DNA of 64,000 nt, taken from the NCBI GenBank assembly GCA_038146865.1, contig JAYQSL010000002.1, positions 1-64,000 on the forward strand, given 5' to 3'. The DNA is from GCA-2709075 sp038146865 (lineage in GTDB: Bacteria; Pseudomonadota; Alphaproteobacteria; MPNO01; UBA2964). A program made the position numbers and the translations under genes. How positions within the stretch are numbered: the stretch's first letter is position 1; every line of letters begins with the position of its first letter. Shown here in pieces: positions 26,669 through 34,690 of the stretch. The notes under the pieces are model-generated. The model was given only the letters and a program-made list of their open reading frames with translations, ran no database searches and was not told the origin of the DNA.

Positions 26669-26785
26669 ATTTACTCCACACAAAAGGTTTGAGAAGTTAT
26701 ATAATCGATGTCACCCAAAGAAAACCCTGTTTAATCCTCAAACCAAACCTATGTACGACAATTTTAGCTAAATTGGATCATTTTT

Positions 26786-27190
26786 ATGACTAGTAAGAAA
26801 AAGACGGCAAAAAATCCCTCCACAGTCGCGAGACCGCTAAAAAATTATTACTCCAATGCCGTTAGGTCAGAGGCCGGTCCGCTATTGTGGATTTCCGGTC
26901 AGGTCGCTCTGGATAAAGAAGGAAAGCTTGTTGGTGAGGGAGATTTAAGAAAACAAGCGGTGCAAGTCCTCGAAAATATAAAAGCCATACTATTAGATAG
27001 CGGTGCCGCCATGTCTGATATCGTTAAGGTCACCGTTTACGTGACGGATATTCGTGCATTTAACGATATCGCGGATATACGAGAAAAATATTTCCCGGAA
27101 GACGGTCCGGCCAGTGTAATCTGCGAGGTTTCCTCTCTGGCGTGGCCGGAATTTATGATAGAAATCGAGGCCGTTGCCATTGTTGAGTGA
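26786..27190 (+). CDS. RidA family protein (module 2)
   Basis: 134 residues with a lysine-rich 14-residue start. RidA core: YYSNAVRSEAGPLLWISGQVALDKEGKLVG, ILLDSGAAMSDIVKVTVYVTDIRAFNDIADIREKYF and a terminal PEFMIEIEAVAIV. The usual arginine of the RPARxxV loop is not present in that form: the corresponding segment reads GPASVICEVSSL, so the substrate-carboxylate contact seems altered. Divergent from the module 2 hydrolase. Confidence 0.88.
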   Translation: MTSKKKTAKNPSTVARPLKNYYSNAVRSEAGPLLWISGQVALDKEGKLVGEGDLRKQAVQVLENIKAILLDSGAAMSDIVKVTVYVTDIRAFNDIADIREKYFPEDGPASVICEVSSLAWPEFMIEIEAVAIVE

Positions 27191-27221
27191 ACATCGTCAG
27201 TAAAGACAATCACCTTAAAAT

Positions 27222-28361
27222 CTAGCGGCCCATATGGGCCCTCGGTTCTTGCCTCTCCTCTGGAGACATAAAAGGCAGATGGTGATTGTCCTTGGCGATT
27301 GGCGTTACATTTGAGTGCACCAGCTCCCACGTCTCCGCTCGGTCATGAGAAAGGTAGATTTCTCCCGTAGCGGTTCCTAAAAAGAAGGTCATGCCACCGT
27401 CCCAGATGTGCTGGGTCATGGCTTGAATTGATCCAACCATTGGGAGTGGCAGGCCGTGCACGCTCTCTTCCCAGCTAATTCCATTATCAGTACTTTTCAT
27501 AACGCAGGAGTGAGACAAACCATTTTTAAACCAATCATTAGGATTGAGAGTCGATCCCCCTTGATAAATTGTTTGGCTGTCTTGCGGGTCGATGAAGGCA
27601 AAGTCGCAATAACCAATTCGCTCTCCACGTTTCATAAGGTGAGCGTAGGTGATCCCTCCGTCATCAGTCCGATATATTCCGACCCCTGAACACAGCCACA
27701 TTTTTTGTGTATCAGCCTTATCAATGATGAGACGATGAGGGTCCCGATAATTAGCATCCTCGGGGCGGGCATAACCGGTTAAATCAACAAAGCTTGAGCC
27801 ATCATCAATGGTTTTTAAAAATGCACCTTGTTCCACCAAAACAAAAAAAGTCTCTTTTTCATCTGGATGCATTACGATCTGTTTTATATGCGGAATGTGT
27901 GGTGGAGGCGGAAATGTCCATTTTTCAGTGTCGGCCACATTATAGATCGAAGTATTGACAGACCAGCTTTCCCCTAAGTCATCACTTCGATAAAGGGCTG
28001 GGGGCGAGGTTCCAGCGAATAAAGTCGCTTTATTGCCTATGTTTCTGACTGCGAGAGCATAAATGTGGGGGCGATCAATTCCGTTTGTAAGCTGGCGCCA
28101 TGACTCGCCCTTACCGTCATCATTCACCCATAAACCTCCACCAGCATGACACCCAGCGAAAATCTTTCCTGAAACCGGTTCGTGAATAATTTGTCCTACA
28201 TGTCTCTCTGACAGAGATCTATTCGTAATTTTCCAGTCGTTTCCGATCTTTTCGAGTTTTGCTACTCCTTCGAGGGTTCCGACCAATATTTCATCCGGAG
28301 TTGAAGTTCCAAAAGTATGTTGTTGGCCACCTGGTGAGAGTAACGTCTGAATGGTACCCAT
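27222..28361 (-). CDS. BNR/sialidase-like beta-propeller protein
   Basis: 379 residues without a signal peptide. Repeated Asp-box-like units (SxDxGxxW) can be seen: YRSDDLGESWS, KTIDDGSSFVD, YRTDDGGITYAH, KSTDNGISWEE and LSHDRAETWELV. This is the sortilin/VPS10-type or exo-alpha-sialidase-like propeller. No sialidase arginine triad could be recognised, so the enzymatic role is unproven and the annotation should stay at fold level. The ATG follows GGAGGA. Upstream on the same strand is the TenA-like gene, with 22 bases between them, suggesting co-expression. Confidence 0.82.
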   Translation of the reverse strand: MGTIQTLLSPGGQQHTFGTSTPDEILVGTLEGVAKLEKIGNDWKITNRSLSERHVGQIIHEPVSGKIFAGCHAGGGLWVNDDGKGESWRQLTNGIDRPHIYALAVRNIGNKATLFAGTSPPALYRSDDLGESWSVNTSIYNVADTEKWTFPPPPHIPHIKQIVMHPDEKETFFVLVEQGAFLKTIDDGSSFVDLTGYARPEDANYRDPHRLIIDKADTQKMWLCSGVGIYRTDDGGITYAHLMKRGERIGYCDFAFIDPQDSQTIYQGGSTLNPNDWFKNGLSHSCVMKSTDNGISWEESVHGLPLPMVGSIQAMTQHIWDGGMTFFLGTATGEIYLSHDRAETWELVHSNVTPIAKDNHHLPFMSPEERQEPRAHMGR

Positions 28362-28383
28362 ATTGTCCTCCGGTTAACCCGTC

Positions 28384-29103
28384 TTATGCAGCATTGGTCT
28401 CAGAAGTTTGCAGGAGTAGTGTGTATTTTAGCATGTCATCATACATCAAGTGTTGAACATCGAGCATTTGCTTCGCCGTTTTAATGACGAGCTGTCTCTC
28501 CTTGTCAGTCGTTGCATACTGATCCAGCAATTTTTTTCCGACATCGGAGTGTTCTTCGTCCGCGCTATCATGAATAACCCAATAGGCTACGGCTTCATCA
28601 TCTAATCCAAATTTTTCCTGTAATTTATGCGCGATTTGAATGTAAAGCCCTGGAATAGCGGCTTCGCCGGCTAGCATGTGTGCAGCAACCCCTTCTAAAA
28701 AGGTTTTTCGACAGATATTGGTAAAGTAGGCCTGAAATGCAATCACGCCTGGACAGTAAGGAGGGTCGTACATTTCCTCTGGCTTTAAGCCCAAGCCTTT
28801 CGCAAAATTAAGATAAAGCTTGTGATGGGAGACACCATCAGAAAAAAGTCGGCCTGTCGCTTCCTCATAAGCGACTTCTGCAATCATTTCTCGCCACTCT
28901 GGGTCGGGACAAATCGTATACAAATTTCCGTGATAATTGTGATTGTGAAGAGGTATCCCACCGTGTTGTTTGCAAAGGTAGCGTGTTTGCTCGAGATCCC
29001 ATCTCCCTTCAACCATACCTGTCCAAAGGGGATGACCATACATCGGTTGATCTCGATGCATCTTTGCGATTGAGTCCAGCACTTCTTGGTTTGTGATTCC
29101 CAT
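28384..29103 (-). CDS. TenA/PqqC-like haem-oxygenase-fold di-iron protein
   Basis: 239 residues from ATG 29103 (GGGAG upstream); the frame is open to 29163 but the extra codons have no ribosome binding site. The all-helical fold shows TRYLCKQHGGIPLHNHNYHGNLY, AYEEATGRLFSDGVSHHKLY and HDSADEEHSDVGKKLL. Glutamates and histidines at these places (E in YEEATG, H in SHHKL, D/E/H in DSADEEHSD) fit the haem-oxygenase-like di-iron oxidase (HDO) family. Substrate unknown. Downstream comes a beta-propeller gene. Confidence 0.83.
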   Translation of the reverse strand: MGITNQEVLDSIAKMHRDQPMYGHPLWTGMVEGRWDLEQTRYLCKQHGGIPLHNHNYHGNLYTICPDPEWREMIAEVAYEEATGRLFSDGVSHHKLYLNFAKGLGLKPEEMYDPPYCPGVIAFQAYFTNICRKTFLEGVAAHMLAGEAAIPGLYIQIAHKLQEKFGLDDEAVAYWVIHDSADEEHSDVGKKLLDQYATTDKERQLVIKTAKQMLDVQHLMYDDMLKYTLLLQTSETNAA

Positions 29104-29204
29104 GATCGTTCTCCCTTTTAATGCTATTTGAGTATTTACCAGAGCATCAAACCTGTCTAGCAAGGTTCAAATTATCAGTATCAGTCGCCTTTAAGAGGAT
29201 AGAA

Positions 29205-29618
29205 ATGGAATTACACGGAAGTTGTCTTTGCGGAAGCGCAAGTTTTGTCTGTAAGGGTAAACCTGTGATGATGGGTTGTTGTCACTGCTCAGACTGTCAA
29301 AAAGCCAGTGGATCAGCTTTTTCGCCTCTGCTGATCTATTCAAAAGACAAATTTGAACTTTTGCGCGGAAGTCTGAAAGAATTTTGTCAAAATGGAGGAA
29401 GTGGGAAAGAAGTCAAACGTTCATTTTGTGAAAATTGTGGATCCTTGCTGACTACTTGGTATGAGGTGACACCTGATTTTATGGTGATTATGGCGGGTTG
29501 TATTGATAATAAAGAAGAATTTAAGCCCGCCTGGGACATATACACAAACGACGCGCAATCATGGGTAGAGTTTGGCAAAGGCCATAAAGTTTATCCAATG
29601 GGATATGGGAGTGAATGA
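29205..29618 (+). CDS. GFA (CENP-V type) zinc-binding protein
   Basis: 137 residues from ATG 29205, with AAGAGGA just upstream; an upstream in-frame start at 29121 lacks a site. The GFA fold is given by HGSCLCGSASFVCKG, CCHCSDCQKASGSAF and SFCENCGSLLTTWYEV, which supply the cysteine pairs for two zinc ions. Members bind glutathione or S-hydroxymethylglutathione; true formaldehyde activation is not established for most. The gene is four bases from the next alpha/beta hydrolase. Confidence 0.9.
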   Translation: MELHGSCLCGSASFVCKGKPVMMGCCHCSDCQKASGSAFSPLLIYSKDKFELLRGSLKEFCQNGGSGKEVKRSFCENCGSLLTTWYEVTPDFMVIMAGCIDNKEEFKPAWDIYTNDAQSWVEFGKGHKVYPMGYGSE

Positions 29619-29621
29619 GCT

Positions 29622-30410
29622 ATGCCCTACGCAAACAATCGAGGGGTTTCTATATTTTATGAGGTGGCAGGGGAGGGGATGCCTTTTGTCATGCTTCATG
29701 CCAATCCCTGTGATCACAGAATGTGGATGTTCCAGGCGGCTAGATTTTCAAATGATTTCAAAGTCATTGCTCCTGATATGAGGGCTTATGGAAGGACCGA
29801 TAAGCCGATAGACCCTTATGCGTTCTCGGCGCTTGTCGATGATGTTTTAGCTGTTTGTGAAAAAGAGAATGTAGAAAGCGGAATTTTAGCGGGCGCGAGC
29901 ATGGGATCCAAAATAGCGTTTCAGCTCTTGTCGCAAACACGCGGATTATTTCAGGCAAACATACAGGTTGGTGGAAATGCATTTCGAGGTTCCTCATATG
30001 ACGGCAGAATTGAGGGATATGAAGCCGCTGGCGATAATGTCTGGGCCTACCGTGAGAACCACTTAAAAGAATTATTTGCGCCGGGTTTCACAGAAACAGA
30101 CCAGGGTAAATATCTAGCTTCTGTAATTTTAAATGACTCAGACCGATTGTCGGGTTCTGCGATTGCCACTCTGTTTCACAGTTTTGATGACGTGGATCTG
30201 GTTTCTGATTTGCATAAAATAGAAATTCCAACGCTTATCGTGAATGGGGAATTTGATAATTCTCTTAAGGGCGGAAAAATGACCTCGGAGAGAATCCAGA
30301 GAGCAACACACGAGATAATTGAGGATGCGGGCCATCTTTGTATCCTCGAGAAACCGGATCATTTTGATCGTTTAGTCTCTAACTTTTTATCACAGAATAA
30401 TTTACTCTAG
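29622..30410 (+). CDS. Alpha/beta hydrolase
   Basis: 262 residues, with oxyanion VMLHANPCDHRMW, nucleophile AGASMGSK (Ser about 93), acid in VNGEFDNSLKG and histidine in EDAGHLCILEKP. Family resemblance is to 3-oxoadipate enol-lactonase-type hydrolases, but the specific substrate is not resolved. Follows the GFA gene with a 3-base gap and probably shares its transcript. Convergent with phaR, with no clear terminator in the 3-base space. Confidence 0.87.
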   Translation: MPYANNRGVSIFYEVAGEGMPFVMLHANPCDHRMWMFQAARFSNDFKVIAPDMRAYGRTDKPIDPYAFSALVDDVLAVCEKENVESGILAGASMGSKIAFQLLSQTRGLFQANIQVGGNAFRGSSYDGRIEGYEAAGDNVWAYRENHLKELFAPGFTETDQGKYLASVILNDSDRLSGSAIATLFHSFDDVDLVSDLHKIEIPTLIVNGEFDNSLKGGKMTSERIQRATHEIIEDAGHLCILEKPDHFDRLVSNFLSQNNLL

Positions 30411-30413
30411 GAA

Positions 30414-30938
30414 CTAATCCCTCTCGGATAAGCGGTCGAGTTTTTCCTGCATCCGTTGCATTTCTTTTCTAAGTTGGTTGATTTCAGAAGCCTCAGAGGT
30501 TGAGGGTGGTTTTCTTTTATCCTCCGCGGAAGGCACTCCAAACATGGAAGCAATCGATTCTTGAAATTTGTTAAAGTTTTCTATGCCCGCTTTGCTTAGA
30601 GCTTCAAATTGATCCGCATTTTGATTAAAGCTGGCGATCGAATTTCTGAGGAATTCATTATAATTATTTGAAAGCCCTTTTTCATAGAAAGCGATAATTT
30701 GTCTCAGAATATCATCAGGCAGTAGGTTCTCTCCTTTGCCCTCCTGATCGGCGATAATCTGGGCCAATATCGAGCTTGTAATATCCTCGCCGGATTTTGC
30801 GTCTTTAACCGAAAAATTTTCGTTTCGTGTGACCATACCTCGCAGGTCTTCGAGCGTTACAAATTCACCACTTGCCGTATTGTATAGACGACGGTTAGCG
30901 TATTTTTTTATGATTATTGGGTCGCTTGTTTTTTCCAC
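30414..30938 (-). CDS. phaR: Polyhydroxyalkanoate synthesis repressor
   Basis: 174 residues from a GTG at 30938 with AAGAAGGGC upstream; the longer open frame to 31067 crosses the operators and phaP start and is rejected. The PHB/PHA-accumulation regulator DNA-binding domain starts at once: IIIKKYANRRLYNTASGEFVTLEDL (about 8-32), followed by the second regulator domain and a C-terminal coiled coil (RKEMQRMQEKLDRL). It binds TGC-N3-GCA-like sites and nascent PHA granules, repressing phaP until granules form. Two TTTTGC-N3-GCAAAA sites lie between it and phaP. Confidence 0.93.
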   Translation of the reverse strand: MEKTSDPIIIKKYANRRLYNTASGEFVTLEDLRGMVTRNENFSVKDAKSGEDITSSILAQIIADQEGKGENLLPDDILRQIIAFYEKGLSNNYNEFLRNSIASFNQNADQFEALSKAGIENFNKFQESIASMFGVPSAEDKRKPPSTSEASEINQLRKEMQRMQEKLDRLSERD

Positions 30939-30964
30939 GATCTTTGCCCTTCTTGTAGGAAGAA

Positions 30965-30979
30965 TTTTGCGTTGCAAAA
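30965..30979. promoter_or_regulatory. Putative PhaR operator 1
   Basis: TTTTGC-GTT-GCAAAA, a perfect 6-bp inverted repeat with a 3-base spacer. It contains the TGC-N3-GCA core known for PhaR in alphaproteobacteria such as Paracoccus. It lies just upstream of the phaP -35 hexamer. Identity with operator 2 covers 15 bases. Confidence 0.75.
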
Positions 30980-30985
30980 AAATAC

Positions 30986-31016
30986 TTGACCAAATAAATA
31001 AAGCAAGCCATATATA
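30986..31016 (+). promoter_or_regulatory. phaP: Putative phaP promoter
   Basis: -35 TTGACC (30986-30991) and a -10 of CATATA (31009-31014, 17-base spacer) or TATATA (31011-31016, 19-base spacer), bracketed by the two PhaR palindromes. Predicted by eye. Confidence 0.55.
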
Positions 31017-31031
31017 TTTTGCGTTGCAAAA
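31017..31031. promoter_or_regulatory. Putative PhaR operator 2
   Basis: The same 15-base palindrome as operator 1, placed just downstream of the -10, over the likely transcription start of phaP. Centre-to-centre distance to operator 1 is 52 bases, close to five helical turns, so PhaR bound at both would face the same side. Confidence 0.75.
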
Positions 31032-31049
31032 TCTTATTAGGAGCGGGAT

Positions 31050-31571
31050 ATGACCTCTAAAACACAAAAGAAACCAGGTGCTTCAGCGGCCAAGGCAGCA
31101 GATGCTGTGATTGATGCAGGGCGCAAGGTATTAGAAGACGTGGTAGAGACAGGAACTAAAACAGCTACCAATTTCTTCGAACAAGCTAACAGTATGAATT
31201 CCGAGAATATGCAGAAGACCGCTGAGGTTTATGAAGAACTCACCAAATTTAACCAGGAAAGCATGCAGGCTTTCAATAGTATGGCCGGCGCATTGGCGGA
31301 AGGGGCAGAGAGCTATAGTCAGAGGTTAATGGATAGTTTCAAAGCAGCAAACAAGTTCAACATGCAATATCTCGAAAAGCTGTCGATGGCGAAGTCCGCT
31401 CAGGACCTCGCTGCAATTCAATTGGAAACTTCCACTGAAATTTTCGAGAGATCTGTTAGTGAGGCAATAGATCTTAATCAGGTAGCCGCGGATACGATTA
31501 ATAAATCTGCTGCACCACTCAAGGATCGGGCGGAAACTTTGATGGCTGCGTATATGAAGGGGGCTGCTTAG
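31050..31571 (+). CDS. phaP: Phasin (PHA granule-associated protein)
   Basis: 173 residues with TAGGAG before the ATG. It starts with an alanine/lysine-rich segment, then shows the phasin_2 pattern: TATNFFEQANSMNSENMQKTAEVYEEL, FNQESMQAFNSMAGALAEGAESYS and FNMQYLEKLSMAKSAQDL, and is almost entirely helical and amphipathic. It coats PHA granules in the cytoplasm and limits their size. Controlled in the canonical way by divergent PhaR, since two palindromes flank the promoter. A hairpin terminator follows at 31588. Confidence 0.92.
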   Translation: MTSKTQKKPGASAAKAADAVIDAGRKVLEDVVETGTKTATNFFEQANSMNSENMQKTAEVYEELTKFNQESMQAFNSMAGALAEGAESYSQRLMDSFKAANKFNMQYLEKLSMAKSAQDLAAIQLETSTEIFERSVSEAIDLNQVAADTINKSAAPLKDRAETLMAAYMKGAA

Positions 31572-31587
31572 TTTTCAGGGTATTGAT

Positions 31588-31614
31588 GAAAGGCGGGGTT
31601 AAACTCCGCCTTTC
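31588..31614. terminator. Bidirectional hairpin between phaP and the MaoC-type gene
   Basis: GAAAGGCGG-GG / TCCGCCTTTC arms around a short TTAAA loop, 9 strong pairs plus G-T/G-C. It sits between the convergent phaP stop and the stop of the MaoC-like gene, with T-rich sequence on the plus side. Confidence 0.75.
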
Positions 31615-32021
31615 TATGTCAGCATTAGTTCTGCTTCGCCTTCCACTACGATTTTTTCACCAACCGCACATGTTGTTGACATCGTAACGCGTTTTCTTTC
31701 TGTGTTAATGTCCTTGATTGTGGCCGTGGTAATTACTTTGTCTCCAATTTTCACGGGCGCTTTGAACCTCAGGCTTTGAGAGATGTAAATTGCCCCATAC
31801 CCTGGTAGCTTTGTTCCAACGGTTGTTGAAATAAACGATGCCGCTAGCATCCCATGGGCGATCCGGCCTTTAAAAATAGTTGTTTTGGCAAAGTCTTCAT
31901 TGAGGTGCACTGGATTATCATCCCCCGAAATCTTTGCAAAATCTTCTATATCTTTCTCTGTGACAATTCTCTCATAGGTATCGGATTGCCCGATCTGAAG
32001 TTCTTCAATTGATGCCATCAT
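31614..32021 (-). CDS. phaJ: MaoC-family (R)-specific enoyl-CoA hydratase
   Basis: 135 residues, single hot-dog domain. The hydratase-2 motif is ISGDDNPVHLNEDFA (catalytic D34 and H39), with KGRIAHGMLAASFIS after it, as in PhaJ. It hydrates enoyl-CoA from beta-oxidation to (R)-3-hydroxyacyl-CoA, the substrate for PhaC. It is 19 bases downstream of phaC on the same strand, so phaC-phaJ is likely an operon supplying monomer to the synthase. Confidence 0.85.
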   Translation of the reverse strand: MMASIEELQIGQSDTYERIVTEKDIEDFAKISGDDNPVHLNEDFAKTTIFKGRIAHGMLAASFISTTVGTKLPGYGAIYISQSLRFKAPVKIGDKVITTATIKDINTERKRVTMSTTCAVGEKIVVEGEAELMLT

Positions 32022-32040
32022 AATTCCATTTAAAATAATT

Positions 32041-33858
32041 TTAGGATTTTACTTTTACGTATGAACCGGGGGCTGGTTCTAAAACGCTCAAACCACCACT
32101 ACCCGGGATTCGAGCTTCAACTTTGGGACCCGAGTTTTTAGCATTCCATCGATGCCAGCTAGGCCACCAGGACCCTTGAACCTCCTTCGCATCTTCTAAC
32201 CAAGCGTCGGCATTTGCATATTTTTTTCGACGATTATTTTGCCAAAATTGATATTTTTCTTTTGATGGGTGATTGACGATACCCGCAATGTGTCCTGAGC
32301 CGGCTAGAGCAAAAGTCTTCGGACCGCTGAAAATATTCATTGCTTTAAAAACAGACGAGTAGGGTGCGATATGATCTTCTCTCGTAGCTTGAAAAAAGGA
32401 GGGTGTTTTTACTAATGAAAGGTCGATCGGGACACCATTTACCGTGTACGCGCCTGGTTGAGCTAGAAGATTTTCTTGATACATATTCCGAAGATATTCG
32501 ATGATCATTTTAGCTGGAAACCGAGTAGAGTCAGCGTTCCAGTACAACAAATCAAAAGCTTGTGGTTGTTTTCCCATCAAATAATTATTAATCACGAATG
32601 ACCAAATAAGGTCATTTGGGCGGAGCATGTTGAAGATCCATGCCATTGCAGAACCATCAAGGTATCCCTGCCTTTCGACTTGTGCTTCTATTAGATCAAT
32701 CTGTTGTTTATCGGTGAAAACACGCAATTCTCCTGCTTCAGTGAAGTCTATTTGAGCGGCAAGAAAAGTTGCGCCTTTGATTCTATCAATTTTTTTCTGA
32801 GCTAAGTAACCGAGCGTGATTGATAAGAGCGTTCCTCCAATGCAGTATCCAATAGCGTTTACCTCTTTTTCTCCCGTTGCCGTCTCCACTGCATCTATCG
32901 CTTGGAGTATTCCCTCTTGCATGTAATCTGATAGAGCTTTGTCTCGCATACTCTCATCGGGGTTAACCCAAGAAATGAGAAACACCGTGTATCCTTGCTC
33001 AGTCAGCCAACCGACAAAAGAATTTTCGGGTTGGAGATCTAAAATATAAAATTTATTGATCCATGGGGGGATGATTAATAGTGGTCTTTTGAAAACTTTA
33101 TCTGTTTTCGGGGTATATTGTATCAGCTGGAATATATCGTTCTGAAATATTACTGACCCTTCGCTAACGGCAATGTTTTGTCCAACCTCAAAGAAATTCA
33201 TATCCGTTTGACGGATAGAGGGTGCACCAGCGCTATTGGCCATATCTTGCGCCAAATTTTGAAGACCCCTGGCAAGATTTTCTCCCTTTGACTCGTTGAT
33301 TTCTCTTAATACCGAAGGATTGGTCAAAGCGAAGTTTGAAGGAGCCCAAGCATCAATAAGCTGCCTTGCGTAGAAATCAATTTTCATCGCCAAATCAGCA
33401 TCTGCGCCCTCTATAGACGAGGTCATGCTCATCAACCATCTCGCATTTAAAAGATAGGATTCTTTTAAAAAGTTAAAGATAGGATTTTCGGACCACTCGG
33501 GATCCTTGAAGCGTCGATCAGGTATTGTATTTTTACGTGAAGTGGGCTGCTGATTTTTCAGCAGAGCTTCTGTCGTATTCATCCATAACGCTTGATAACC
33601 TGCCCATAGCTCTTGTTGGGCCTCTAGTGCTTTTTGAGGCGGGATACGGGCGGCCAATAGATTATCGAGCCCGGATCCACCTTCTTTTGAACTCTCCTGC
33701 AATGCTTCATTTGCTGTATTTATTGTCTTTGAGAAGCCTTGGCTTGCGTCCGACATGCTCTGAAACCAATCTTTCATCATGCTCTGGGTCGTTTCACCCA
33801 TGGCCATCAACGATTTGGTGTAGAGCTCCATGGGACTAAAATCTTGTTTTTTCTTCAT
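32041..33858 (-). CDS. phaC: Class I poly(3-hydroxyalkanoate) synthase
   Basis: 605 residues, class I length. The N-terminal helical region (PhaC_N) leads to an alpha/beta hydrolase core: lipase-like box GYCIGGTL with catalytic C339, aspartate in ATREDHIAPY and histidine in GSGHIAGIVNHP. The conserved PPWINKFYILDL and WNADSTRFP segments are present. It polymerises (R)-3-hydroxyacyl-CoA on the granule surface. phaA and phaB are not in the window. No PhaR palindrome is seen in front of it. Confidence 0.96.
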   Translation of the reverse strand: MKKKQDFSPMELYTKSLMAMGETTQSMMKDWFQSMSDASQGFSKTINTANEALQESSKEGGSGLDNLLAARIPPQKALEAQQELWAGYQALWMNTTEALLKNQQPTSRKNTIPDRRFKDPEWSENPIFNFLKESYLLNARWLMSMTSSIEGADADLAMKIDFYARQLIDAWAPSNFALTNPSVLREINESKGENLARGLQNLAQDMANSAGAPSIRQTDMNFFEVGQNIAVSEGSVIFQNDIFQLIQYTPKTDKVFKRPLLIIPPWINKFYILDLQPENSFVGWLTEQGYTVFLISWVNPDESMRDKALSDYMQEGILQAIDAVETATGEKEVNAIGYCIGGTLLSITLGYLAQKKIDRIKGATFLAAQIDFTEAGELRVFTDKQQIDLIEAQVERQGYLDGSAMAWIFNMLRPNDLIWSFVINNYLMGKQPQAFDLLYWNADSTRFPAKMIIEYLRNMYQENLLAQPGAYTVNGVPIDLSLVKTPSFFQATREDHIAPYSSVFKAMNIFSGPKTFALAGSGHIAGIVNHPSKEKYQFWQNNRRKKYANADAWLEDAKEVQGSWWPSWHRWNAKNSGPKVEARIPGSGGLSVLEPAPGSYVKVKS

Positions 33859-33941
33859 GGAGTCATTTTCTTTGCTGATCGAGAGAGATCTCTATTTGGT
33901 CAAAAACATATTTAGTTTATCATCAACACCCCGATGCAGAC

Positions 33942-34199
33942 TTAGGCTGCGAGCGAGGAGACCTCACCATCATAAAGGTCTTTTTCAAAAACGTTTAGTT
34001 CTAAACACGTTGCAAACTCTTTTTTTGTCGCCTCATCTCTGAGCTTTACAGAGATGGAATTGCCGTCATTTTGACTAATTGATTTAAGTTTTAAATTGGA
34101 GATCCCATACCAAGCTAACCGTTTTTTGATAACGGTCAGAATGTGCTCTTCAGTTTCCGAATTTGAACAAACCGTTTGTAATGCTATCGACCTAGACAT
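33942..34199 (-). CDS. Hypothetical protein of 85 residues
   Basis: Not recognised. Begins MSRSIALQTV and contains a helix-like VIKKRLAWYGI segment followed by an ISVKLRDEATKKEFATCLEL stretch, so a small alpha/beta domain is possible. No signal peptide. It lies upstream of phaC on the same strand with an 83-base gap and does not overlap any stronger frame, but nothing else supports it. Confidence 0.5.
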   Translation of the reverse strand: MSRSIALQTVCSNSETEEHILTVIKKRLAWYGISNLKLKSISQNDGNSISVKLRDEATKKEFATCLELNVFEKDLYDGEVSSLAA

Positions 34200-34419
34200 G
34201 ATTCTCTTAATCTTCGTTTGTTAAAAAACAGTCGCATTTGGGACCATGAACACATTTTCAAGACCCATGCCAAAATCAGAAACTCGCGTAAAAAACTTCA
34301 AACAGCGGTATTGCTAGGTCTTTTTGCTCTCGGGTGAGAAGAATCCAGTTTTTTAGTCAGAGAATTAGTTTTTTTGTGCTGCTTCTTTGAGCAGCTGCAC
34401 AAAATCTTGTCAGTTGAAA

Positions 34420-34450
34420 AAAGAGGGAGCGAAACTATCGCTCCCTCTTT
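34420..34450 (-). terminator. Rho-independent terminator of tRNA-Asn
   Basis: A perfect 13-bp inverted repeat, AAAGAGGGAGCGA and its complement, around a 5-base loop (34433-34437). On the minus strand it is followed by TTTTC, and it lies directly downstream of the tRNA-Asn gene. Confidence 0.88.
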
Positions 34451-34455
34451 GTAAT

Positions 34456-34531
34456 TGGCTCCCCGGGCCGGACTCGAACCAGCGACCCAGCGGTTAACAG
34501 CCGCTTGCTCTACCAACTGAGCTACCGAGGA
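34456..34531 (-). tRNA. tRNA-Asn (anticodon GTT)
   Basis: Cloverleaf on the minus strand: acceptor TCCTCGG pairing with CCGGGGA (one G-T pair), D-arm AGCTCAGTTGGTAGAGC, anticodon stem CGGCT with loop containing GTT, T-arm GGTTCGAGTCC, discriminator G and encoded CCA at 34456-34458. Followed by a strong hairpin terminator. Confidence 0.96.
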
Positions 34532-34690
34532 TCAGATCTTTCCCTATATACCAAAGCGCTTGATAAAACGCCAACCCCTTATTTTTATATAAAGCGCTTA
34601 AAAATTTGACTTATTTAAAGCGAACGTGTGAGCATCGAAGAATCACCGAAATTGTATTTAGTTTCGTTTAGTTAAAAGAAGGTGGGTCAA

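Noticed and set aside
30414..31067. Longer PhaR frame starting upstream of the operators
   Set aside because: It would cover both palindromes and overlap the phaP start; the GTG at 30938 has a ribosome site and gives the normal N-terminus.
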